From Sclerurus mexicanus (taxonomy: Eukaryota; Chordata; Aves; Passeriformes; Furnariidae): 64,000 bases of DNA. This document shows positions 50,581-61,540 of the stretch, in pieces. The translations under genes and the position numbers were made by a program. Under the pieces are notes generated by a model that saw only the letters and a program-made list of their open reading frames with translations, had not been told where the DNA came from and ran no database searches. The stretch's first letter is position 1. Each line of letters begins with the position of its first letter. The DNA lies in assembly GCA_013396755.1 (NCBI GenBank), contig VWZF01005259.1:124001-188000 (forward strand), read 5' to 3'.

Positions 50581-53500
50581 GATCAATTCTCAGGGCCTGA
50601 AGGCATCAGTGAGGCTCATTGCTCTGCCTGTGACACCTGCCCAGGTGCTTTGCTCACAGATGTGGGAGTTTAACCTCACCCTGAGCTGTGCAGTCAGTCT
50701 ATGTCTGTCTGAAGTTCTGTTCCTGCTGCCTTGACTTACTGATTTCATGGACCCCAGACCTACACTGTCAGCAGTCTTCTCTCAAGGCTTAGTCCTTTCT
50801 TCTGGATGGCTCATGAATGTATTAAAGGCCAGTCTGGTCTCATTTCCTGCTGTTCCTGGGCTGGTGTTCTGGACAGTCCTTGGATACGACTTGTTACCTT
50901 GAGTTTTCTGTCTGCTGAACTTGCCACTGCCACCATCTTGCCATACTCAGGTACAGAGAGACTATGGATTTACCCAGGGAAAATGGTGACTGTTCAATGT
51001 ATTTACATTGTGTGATGAAATCATGGGATGTGCAGGCAGGGGGAGAGCAGTGGATGCTGGTTTAGCTTGACATCAGTTTGTTACATATTCATTTTACTAC
51101 AGACATTTTCTGTGACAAAAGTTGCTGTTTCATTTGCTGATTTTTGTGGCAGGATTTTTGTTTTTGTTTGTTTTGGGGTTTTTTTTGTGGCTGTGCACAG
51201 TATATACAAGCAGAGATGAAAAATTATTGGTTAATTTTAATTCTTGTAGCTATCTCTGTTAATTAGAAATAACATAATCGGATTACAGTGGATGAACCTG
51301 AGTGTTGACTGATGGTAGATATATGCAACAGTATGCCTTCCCTTTCTATAGGAAACTGTTCTAACAAAAATTTTGTGGACTGGTTTATTTTGTTCCTCTT
51401 TGTTTGCTGGGGAAGGGAGTTTTGCACTGATGGTGCAGGAGTATAAGGAAGTAAAAAAAGGCAGTATAAAGTAGTAACAAATTCTGAGGTTATTAGCAAC
51501 ATTCTTGACTATTTTTTCACTGCACTCTGAAGGAAGACCTGGAGTTATTGTGAGGGACAACAATGCAACAAATAAGATGATGGCCAAACTTATGTGCACT
51601 GCAATTTCTGACATATTCTAGACAGCTGCATTGTGGTAAATTAAAAATGTGAGCAGTACATTTTGCATTTATTGCCACTGAAGCTTGAGTCAGCGTGATT
51701 CTCTGGAGACAATGAACAACCTTAACTTTTTTGTGTTTGTTTAGGGTTTAGATTTAGCTCACAAACACCTATGGAATCCTGTTTGTGCCATAAGGATAAA
51801 AGGAAATTTTGCAAAGAGATGCTGATAGGAAGCTCCACATAATTGCTGAGAGGATATTTTTATATATGATGGGATTTTATTTACGTGATCCTGAACTTCA
51901 GATTATTTCCTTATTCCTGTGGCTCTTTTTCTGTAGAGGTATGTTTACCTCTTGTACTCTTCATCAATTTCCGTAGTTAATGGCAGAGACTCCCATGCTG
52001 GCTCATTAGAGCTCTTTATTTCTCATTTAAAAACACAGGTTGTTGTAAGAAAATCAAGATTGTTGTAAGAATTTTCCACATACTCCTTGGCACCCTTCCT
52101 ATTAAGGTTGACCCCACCTACCTGCACGATTCAGCAGTTGAATGGAAATCTGTTGAACCTCTATAGCTGCCAAAAATCAGACATTGTACCTAAAAGATTT
52201 AGGCTTTAAACATGTCTTTCTGGGTATGAGTTCAGCTATTAGAATACCCTGGGCAAGAAAAAACTGGTAAACACTAGGGAGACAAGGGATTGTGTTTGCA
52301 TTAGAGAAGTATGAATAATTATGTAGCAAATCCATCTTTAAGACAGGAAACTACAGATCTTCAAATTACCACAAATGACTGTGAAAAATGTTTCCAAAAC
52401 TAGAATAGAAAGGTTTGGTTTTTTTAAAATAAAAGTACCCCAAAGAACAAAATCCTATAAACAAACAAAATACACAGAAAGCCCTCAACAAAATGTCCTC
52501 AACATTTGATGGATCGTAGGGCTTTTAATCAAGTTTTATGATGTGATGCTCATCATAACAAGGGGCTAAACTTGATGACCCAAAAATCACTTTACTCTGA
52601 ACTTTAAAAATGACCTGACACACTGTCTTCATGAAAAGATCATGGAACTCTTATTTATAAAGGTATTTCTTGTTAAAAGAAATAGTTACATTGAAAGAGT
52701 GTGGAACAAATCAGGGCTCAGTACATCTATATTTATTTCACTGCTGCAGGTTACCTCCAGCATAGGTTTAATTCATAACTAGGATTATATCATCCTAAAT
52801 TCACCCAAGAAAGTTTCACATTCATTTAACTCACTTTGGCTCAGTCATTACTGGCCACTTCACAAAGAAATACAAATTGAAGACAAATCTACTATAGAGC
52901 TAGCAACAAAACTGAAGCTGAATAATAGTAGAAAATATCTCTTGAAAGAGAATTGAAGTAATGGGATTTTTGTTTTTTTTTTGTTTGTTCCTGAAGATGA
53001 GGCTTTTATTCAGTTCCCAGCTATTACATTTTTACCAGTGCCTGCTTTCCTTTCCTCATGGCAGAGTCCTCTTAGCTTATAGAGAACATTGGAAAATACA
53101 ATATTTTATCAACTACCTTATTTATTGACTGGGTTTGATGCCAGGCTGGGAGTTGTGGACATAACTCACTAGAATACTCTGTCTGGATTGTAATAGTGGA
53201 AGGTTTAGTCTCACTGGGTGCTGGACAACCATGCTTTCTAGTCCACCACCTTTGGTTTTTTGCCCCTCTCTTTCTCTCTCCTCATATCTAATAGCTGATA
53301 TATCATGATGCATAAAAAACGAAATTATTAGTTGCATTAAAACTTGCAGTATAAATAGCGGAATATAAAATTAAGACAGCACTCCAGAGAGAGTCATATC
53401 CCCAAGCTTCCTAATTACTCTAACTATAAAGATATCTCCTTCAGCAGCTTCCACAGGCTCAAAGAGGTCATGGGGGAATTAGCTAGTCCTATTTTTAAAA

Positions 53501-54008
53501 GTCAGCAATTACAACATCCATCTACATAATCATGAATTACATAATCTGCATTCTGCCCGCTGCCTGCACAAGAGCATTTTCCAACCCAGGTGATATAATA
53601 GCTGTGGTGAAAGAAACTTCAAATCAAAAAGGGTCAGGGGAGCTTAAATCTAGGGCTACTTATAACACATTATCAGACTGAATTGGAAACTTGCTGCACC
53701 TGGCATTGCAATTTGATTTTTTTTTTTCCAATTTTAATTTTCAACTTCAGTTTCATATAAATTAGTGCCACAGAAAACCCCTACAGAAGATGTCACCACT
53801 TGTAATTTCTGGTCTTGTTATCTTGATTTCAAGGATTTCTAGTGAAAGTGTTGGTTTTTTTTCTTTTCTGAGTTCTTTTCTGAAATATTTATGCTTTATA
53901 ATTGGGTTTGGCATTTTATTGCCAAGCATTCTGTCTTCTACTGTTGGTGATTTGACAATGTCTTATGATTTGTTTGTTCAAATGATGACCTATAAAACTA
54001 CCTGTAAG
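50581..54008. other. No gene seen; possible conserved-element-like stretch at 53390-53720
   Basis: GC content is still elevated to about 50950, then the sequence returns to AT-rich. A G/T tract lies at 51153-51190. The segment 53390-53720 is non-repetitive and contains several TAATTA/AATTAG-type homeodomain-like words and an AGGTCA half-site, but such words are common by chance. Confidence 0.4.
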
Positions 54009-54050
54009 TTATTCTACATGATAGTGGGTTTCTACTATCATGTAGAATAA
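54009..54050. repeat. Perfect inverted repeat, 17-bp arms, 8-nt loop
   Basis: TTATTCTACATGATAGT (54009-54025) is the exact reverse complement of ACTATCATGTAGAATAA (54034-54050), separated by GGGTTTCT. Pairing does not extend past one G-T wobble outside the stem. The stem is shorter than a typical microRNA precursor and I do not recognise it as a known one. Confidence 0.92.
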
Positions 54051-56599
54051 TAATATAAACAAAAGATATTTTAGAGTATGTTGGAGATTTACTTCTTTCT
54101 CCTATTTAAGAATTTCATCATGTCTTACATTTTCCCTAGTCTGATTTAAAGAAAATAGTTTATTTGAAGAAAACAAACAAACAAGCCCTTATATTGTATT
54201 CAAAGCCATTGTGCTGTTTTGTCTGGTTTTCTTTTCAGTATTTTGAATCTTTATTCATAATATACTTAAGATGCAGAGTCTGTTTAATATTTGCATTGCT
54301 TATACTTCACTAAACAGAAAATAAGCTTGTAAGATTTTTCTTCTTTTGACATCTTCACGGGGTTCAGTTGCTTATAAGCATAGCTTGAAGTGAACAGTAA
54401 GAGTTAGACAGTCCAGCACCCCTACTTAACAAATTCTAATAGCAAAATAAATCAACAGTGCAAATATATGGACTACTATTAAACACAAGACAAAGCTGTG
54501 AATTGCTCAAGGTCTACTTAGGAAAGTCTACATGCTACAGTTGCAGGAATAGTCTTCAAAGTAGACAAATTAGAATCACGTTCATTATATTAAGAGCAAA
54601 ATATAATTTCTAGCTAGAGTGACAAATAATTCCTCGAGTGACTTTTGTTCACACGCACCCCTCCTTTCTTTGGAATAGGTTTTGGGGTTTTTGGTTTGTT
54701 TCCATTTTGTTTTGTGAATATACTTCAACTTCTCAGTTTCTATGAGTGATTCCTGACTGGAGCTTTGTAATTTGCTTTGCATGTGCTATCAATGAGCATA
54801 CAGAACCTGACTGTCTCCTGTCTGGTTTTATTATATATTCTAAAATCAGGTCTCCAATGAATATAATTTGATATTTGAAATGCATTTGCAGATTACCCTT
54901 TTCTCAATATTCAGACAAATGTTGGATTTTAGGATGTATCTGACTTTTATATTTTACTTGCTAGAATATTAATGAAAATACGCATGCACGCGTTCTTGTC
55001 ATGGCTAGAGTGGTTTGACAAGAGATAATAGAGAAAATTGTAAGAAAATAATCTGAAACTTCTTAATTAATAGATTTCTGGTTTATCAAGATCACATTCT
55101 TCATGCCTTTTTGTTTCCTGTGGCTTTCTTCTGCTGATTGAACTAGGAGCATTCAAGCAAGTTAATATCCCATGTAACTTGAAGGACGTATTATTAATAA
55201 ATGCTACACCAAGACCCTTATTTTTTTATGCAGCAGACACAGAAGAATTGAGAAATTCAGCTGCAACTGTCTGGATAACTTTATCAGCTATTTATCAGTT
55301 TAGCAGAGATATTCCTACTGAAGCCCACTGAAATGGGAAATGACATAGAAGATGCAACCTCCCAATACTGTAGGAATTATCACATCAACTTTCCCTGTGA
55401 ATGGAGAATATAATTCATCATTTTTTCACCTTTGCACTATGAAGAAACACAGCTTCTTTAGATATGTAGCAGAAAGAAGCAGACCTTTATTAAGACAGAC
55501 TTTAAACTTTAGAAAGAGTCAAATTTCCTTGATTTATTTCCATTTTTGGTGCATGACTGTCAGTGTCATTCAGGTGGGCACATGAGTTGCTCATTCCTGC
55601 TGCAGAAGAACAAAATTATAGGAACTAGACTTTTTGGTTGAAGCTCAACAGACCATAATTCTCGAGGCAATAAAGATTTCTGAAACAAGATTATGAGAGT
55701 AAGCTGCCACATACAGCTGGACCATGTGCCTGCTTGTGCCAGATCTGGAACTTTTATTGTCTCCAGAATGGACTCAATTGAATGTTATCCAAGAACTGGG
55801 TCAGGTCATTTATGAATGCCTATTGCTCGTGCTTTGTCAGTTGTGAAATAAAGAGCATGCTTTTTGAAACTCTTATTTCTTGCTAATTATAGAGAGTTAG
55901 TTTCAAAAGGTTGAAGAAAAAAGGGTTTTGTTTTAGGAAAGAAAGAAAACAAGAAGAAGTGGAGGAAGCAGGAGGCATGAACAAATGGTTCTTGGTCAGT
56001 AGGTAAATCAACAGAATTTTTCTGTCTAAAGAGGAATGTGAGATTTGTGGTAGGGGCAAAGTGATGTTTTTCTAATATTCTTTGCTGAAATACCCTTTTT
56101 TTCCTCTCTTTATTGGTCAGATGTCATAGACACAGCTATATTGTTTCAACCAAGCATTTGCTGAAGGATGGGTTAGTTTGAATTTCTGAAATTCTGGTAA
56201 CTAATTACAAACCAGATTCTGCTTTATGATCTGGTATCCCAGAATAGTTCTTATTAATAAAGGTTGTAAAATCAGAAGTACTTGATGTCCTAGATGACAT
56301 GCAAATTACCTCTGTACTTGAGGAATCATAACTACTCCAACAAGTTATATTTTTTCCTCTGGAAAATTTCCATACAGTATATATTTCATCCCAGAATGCA
56401 CATTAGTAAACTGCCTGCTCTATACCTTCTGACTTAATGAGGGTCAAGTCTGTAGTAAAGCTGTTGCTTTTCCTTCACTGCCTGTTTTCAAAATAGTAAC
56501 ATAGTAAATATACTGAATGTACTTTTAAGGAGTTAAGCATAAGTACTTATGAATTTTCCCTGGTGTAAGGGATTTATTTGTATTTTTTTCCCTGCTTTC

Positions 56600-56711
56600 T
56601 TGGGGATTTTTGATTTTGTTTGTTTTGTTTTGTGTGGGTTGTTTGTTTTAGGGGCTTTTGGAGTTTTGGGGCTTTTTTTTTGGGGGGGGGAATTTTTTGG
56701 GGGAGAGGGTT
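56600..56711 (+). repeat. Long G/T-rich tract with four G-runs
   Basis: Over 100 bp consists almost only of T and G, with very few A or C. G-runs of 4, 4, 9 and 5 occur at 56651, 56668, 56682 and 56699, separated by mostly T spacers of about 8-13 nt. The two overlapping plus-strand open frames here encode only low-complexity sequence and are not genes. Confidence 0.8.
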
Positions 56712-58158
56712 GAAGTGTTATTTTATTTTTCTTTGTGTGTTTTCTTCAATTGTGCTCCTCCTTCACGTAACTTATATACAGAACACTTTTCTATGGTTGA
56801 CCAGGCAAACACATTTCTCCTAATCCCACATTTAAGCGCATTACAGTTTTGAGACATGGACTAAAAATAGGCTACAAAACTCACTTTCAGATAAATTTTT
56901 TGCACAAAAAGCAGTTCATCCCTGACCATTTCTTTAGCCATACTTCAGTCAGTCCCTGAAGGATACAATGACTGTTGTCACCATGGTGTGACGGCAATGG
57001 GCTAAACATGTCAGCGCCACGTCTGTGGTTGCGTGGCCTGTGACTTCTGCACTCAATGAACTTTAAAGCTAGGTGTAGAAAATAATTTCTCAAGGTCTTG
57101 TGGCAGAAAAACATGCATTATCCAGTAAGTGGTGACAGCAGGATACAGCCATCATGGTCTTGAGAAGTTGGAGCAAAACTGACCTGAGCACTGCATAAAA
57201 ATCATGCCCTGTGTAGAACTGGGGCTTGTGGTACCTGAAGGTTTTTCATTGTGTTAGTATTTTAGCAAACCAACAGATACATCTTGTAGAACGCCCTGAA
57301 ATGAAGTTGCTGGGAAATCAAAAATACCTCGAACAATCTTGAGTGAAGGTTTTCCTGTTGCTTTCACAAATAGTGACTTAAAATATAAAGATACTTCTGG
57401 GGACATGAGACAGTTAATTTGTCTGTGTAATAAATTTTCTAACCAAAGCAAATATTAAGTGACTCTGTAATACGTAATTTGGTAATTGTTTGAAAGAAAT
57501 ATCATGTATTGATAGAAATTAGGATTTTTTTTCAGAGGAAAAACCATGTAGAAATAATAGAACACATCAAAACTCTTTCACTTAATAAGTCAGAAATGAA
57601 CTTACTGAAACTTGCCATTTTTTGACCCTTCAATTTTGGCCAAAACCAGCTCTTGCTTTTCACTTCTTCATTTCCTGTTTATAAAAAAAGGATATGGAAT
57701 TTGAACACAAAAGGCTGGGAAAAGTTGGAGATTTCTTGAAAAATCTGTCAGTCTGATTATAATGTTTGACAAGACAGAACATTTCTTAGGAACTTCAGTT
57801 GCCTAAATTATTAAAATTAAAAAAACCCAATTCTTATTTCAGTTTGAAGAGCAATAGTACTTTTTTAAATTGGTGTTCACAATATATATTTTAGGGAAAG
57901 AACAAATGGGAGATCTTTCATCTTGAAGGCAAGATACTTTTTTTTTCCATCTAATTTAACTTTGAAAATGGGAAAAATTAGTTGTATCTGGCTGACTTTC
58001 CAGTAGACAGTAAAATCTTTGAGTTGGAGGAATTTTTCATGCACATAAAGTGCCTCCAATCCCAGAGTTCCCTTCTAAATAGACTGCTACAAGAATTACT
58101 TCAGCAAGATTTCAATGAAACAGTTAGTTTTCAATAAAACAGTTCATATTAGATACTT

Positions 58159-58181
58159 TGTGTGTATATATATATATATAA
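58159..58181 (+). repeat. (TG)3(TA)n microsatellite
   Basis: Short TG repeat continuing directly into an uninterrupted TA repeat of about nine units. Confidence 0.85.
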
Positions 58182-59204
58182 CCTGACAGATTCAATTTCC
58201 AAATTATTAAGTATTAACTAGCTGTGGAATGTATTTATATATAGAAAAGAAAAACAATACAGAATGTAAACATTGTATTATTTAGATGTTATATTACAGA
58301 CATTCCTCCTTTTCAGGCAATCATAAAAAAGAAGACAGAACTTCAGAATTGCTTTTACTTATTATTTCGTTGGCAGAAAATAAGTAAATGATTGTTACTG
58401 AACCAGTATTGTGTTTCTAAGGAAGAGTTTAGGGCCTTTTATTTGAGTCAGAATGTTATTCCAGTTATGACAGGTAAAACTCAATGACTATATTCTTCTC
58501 CTCCTACCCCCCTCTCCCATGTTTAAAAGAGGAAAAATTACCTGAGCTGGAACAAGAAACAATTGTCGATATGGGAAGTTTATGCCACCAGAATTGGATG
58601 GGGGTATTTGGAGCATGTGGGATCAGACAAGATCAGAATGCGTTTTTTCATTCAGTCCAGTGAGGGAAACCTACCATAAGAGAAATTTGGAACAGTGTCT
58701 TTTGGCCTGAAAACTGTTGATGAGAAGTGTGCTGCTATACTCAGTTTTAAGCTTAGATATAATTTACTTTCCTTTTTTTTTTTTGACCTTGTTGTTGCTC
58801 ATAGTACAAGTAAAAACCAAAATAAAGTCTATACTTAAATTTTAAGACAAATTTCCTGCAATGTGTCTACAGTAAAATACATTTATTAAAAAAAACCACA
58901 GCTTATCTATTAAAAAAAAAAAATTCTTGGTGCCATGTCCATAGAGATCAGTAATATAAACAGGTAAAAAAGAAAGGGGAGGAATATATACTTACTAAGT
59001 CACAAGTGGAGTGTTGGGACCTTTATAAGGTTAGTTCTTTATGTGGTCCAACAACCAAGGACTCGGTATTCCCAGAGTTATTCTGTCATAATATTTAATA
59101 TGCAAGACACAAGAGCTCATTAGTAGAGCTTAAAACTCTAGCAAATTACCTTTAGTAAACAACCTCAGAAAGACTCTTCATGTCTCACATTTTGAAGGCA
59201 CGTT

Positions 59205-59222
59205 GGGTGGGGGGGCGGGGGG
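59205..59222 (+). other. Putative G-quadruplex motif
   Basis: Runs of G3, G7 and G6 are separated by single T and C bases, so four or more GGG tracts with one-base loops can be drawn. This fits the standard quadruplex pattern with very short loops. No gene start is recognised beside it. Confidence 0.7.
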
Positions 59223-60050
59223 AGAGAAGAGCACAAAGGTCTCAAAAGCTCTAGTTTTAATTAGTCCACAGAGCAGCCTTCCTGTTGAAATGTTATTGGC
59301 TATCATGGCAATCTTATCAAATGAATTACTTCAAGTTATTTCCCATGACAAGCCTCTGATAAAGCAGCATGTTAAACACTTGTTGCCCACTGCAACTAGC
59401 TCTGTTGTGGCTAAACTGTAGAGGGAATGAAGTAAGTCATACTTGAACTCCACCGAATCAGGTACACACAAGATTTTTACAAAGATTTCAAGGCACAGCA
59501 GATGACAGCAGAAGCTCCAGAATTTTTATTAATCTTTAAAATATAAGCTTTTCCTTTTAAAGCAGTGTGTAATATCATGAGATGGTGTATGTGGCCTCAT
59601 GTGAACTCTAAAACTTGTACATAACTTTACTTTTCCTCTAGAGTAGTCCTTGTGATATAACACATAATGAATCCATGCAAGTTTTTGATGGCACTCGGTG
59701 GCATTTGCTTCATCATTTCCTATAGACAAACCCCAGTGTTTTAGAAGGTTACTCATATGCTTGACACAGAGTTCTCTTTCATCCACCATCTCTGTCTCTA
59801 TAACACTTGGGCTAATTCATATGTTTAAGATGAGTTTTTCTATGAAATTTGTTTAGAATTTCTCTTTTCCAGCTAAAATGGTAAATGATGATTTGTGTTC
59901 CCACATTGTACAAGTGGAGAAAACTAACATTCTGACCTCAGCTAGTACACTTTTATATGTCTCAAGGCAATGAGGTGCATTGCAGACTTACCACTTTGGA
60001 CTTGCATTTCTTGTGGTACTTTATTCAATTAAAACAAGGTATAGTTACCA

Positions 60051-60071
<21 letters not shown>

Positions 60072-60081
<10 letters not shown>

Positions 60082-60090
60082 AAAAAAAAA
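60072..60090 (+). repeat. A19 homopolymer
   Basis: Nineteen A follow a short (CA)n stretch. No retrocopy body or target-site duplication was recognised upstream. Confidence 0.85.
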
Positions 60091-60825
60091 CCCATATGCT
60101 GCTACTTATCAGTTCCATTTTGGTAATTCTGGAGCTGCTGGGGTTCTAGGATGTAACGAAACCCATGAGCTTCTGAAGGCTTGGGACTGAGGTATCTCAA
60201 GTTAGGTTTGCCAACATATGACCACCCCAAAATAGAGTTGCTTAATTTCTCTCTATCTTTCTTCCTGACAGTAAACTAGTGTGTGAAAAGCTGGAAAGAC
60301 TTTACCCAACTTTACCTAAGTTTTATAGCTTAGCCCTCCTGTCCCCTCCACTCAGGGCTCCAAGGAAGGAAGATGATTACAGCTTGCCCTCTGCTGTCCC
60401 TCTGGCAGCTTGTGGTGTGCTGCATGACTTTTCCCACAAAGTACAGGGCTGAATGATTTCTGCAGTGATTTCCTGCAGTAACATTTTTCTGTAGGAAAGT
60501 CTGAGCTATTGCTGTGGAATTTCAATCAAGAAGCTTTTCTTCTCCTCTCTTGTCTTTTCACGTAAAGCCCAGGACTGTGGAGTTTGATGCAATTGAAAAT
60601 TGTTTCAGTCAAGCAATAACATTTTTATACTCTTTCAATAATTTCAGCTGCAATATATGGGATCTGGGGTGGGATGCTGAAATAATTATTCATGTGTATA
60701 TAATTGATTGGGGAGTGAGGTTAGAATGGCAATAGGAACGTGGAGAGGTAAATTGAGGATTTTAATCCTTTTCTTTCCTGCAGTAATCTGCAGATAGAGA
60801 AAGGGGCAGAGAAGAACCATCTGAA

Positions 60826-61540
60826 ATTCACTAAAAATTCAACAGGGTACTGCACCTAGGGAAGAGCAGACCACAGGTACCAGCACAGGCTGGGGACCAC
60901 CTTTCTGGAGAGCAGTTCTGTGAAGAAGGACCTGGGTGTCCTGGTGGACAGCAAGCTGTCCCTGAGCCAGCAGTGTGCCCTGGGGTGCATTAGGAATAGC
61001 ACTGCCAGCAGGTCAGGGGGGGGACATCCTGCCCCTCTCCTGAGCTCTAGTGCGGCCACATCTGGAGTGCTGTGTCCAGTTTTAGGCTCCTCAGGACAAG
61101 AGAGACATGGAGCTCCTGGAGCAGGTCCAGTCAAGGGCAAGAAAGATGATTAACGGACTGGAGTGTTTCTTTAACTAGGAAAAGCTGAGGGAGTTGAGCC
61201 TGTTCAGCATTGAGAAGAGATGACTGAGAAGGGACCTCATCAATATCTGTCAGTATTTGAAGGGAGGTTATCAAGAATATGGACCAGGCTCTGCTCAGTG
61301 ATGCTGAGCAATAGAACAAGAAACTGATGCACAGGAAGTTCCACCTGAACATGTGGAAGAACATTTTGACTGAGCACGGGAACAGATTGCTCAAAGAGGG
61401 TGTGGAGTCTCCCTCACTGGAGAAATGCAGGAACTGTCTGCTCACAATCCTGTGCCACGTGCTCTGGGATGATCCTGCTTGTGCAATTGGACCAGTTGAT
61501 CCACTGCGGTCTCTTTCAACCTGACCCGTTCTGTGCTGAC
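60826..61540 (+). mobile_element. CR1 LINE: decayed ORF2 end plus 3' end
   Basis: This is the longest transposon copy in the window. At 60920 onward the plus frame encodes KKDLGVLVDSKLSLSQQCAL, the highly characteristic end-of-reverse-transcriptase-domain segment of CR1 ORF2 (role in life: target-primed reverse transcription of the element's own RNA). The frame is then lost: a G7 run and downstream indels and stops disrupt the continuation, although recognisable CR1 words persist (CTGGAGCAGGTCCAG, GCTGAGGGAGTTGAGCCTGT, GGGACCTCATCAATATCTGT, CAGGAAGTTCCACCTGAACA). The 3' end reads TCTTTCAACCTGACCCGTTC and TGTG, a different CR1 3' type from the copies at 33721 and 50058. It is 5'-truncated near 60826 and inactive. 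Confidence 0.93.

Larger units (their letters stand above)
54051..60825. other. AT-rich sequence, no gene seen
   Basis: It includes a long G/T tract (56600-56711), a (TG)3(TA)n microsatellite (58159-58181), a G-quadruplex-type motif (59205-59222) and an A19 run (60072-60090). Open frames are short and unrelated to known families. Confidence 0.5.

Noticed and set aside
56620..56852. Two overlapping plus-strand frames rich in F, G and W
   Set aside because: They are translations of the G/T low-complexity tract.
60072..60090. A19 run as the tail of a processed retrocopy
   Set aside because: No recognisable gene body upstream, no poly(A) signal in the right place and no evident target-site duplication.
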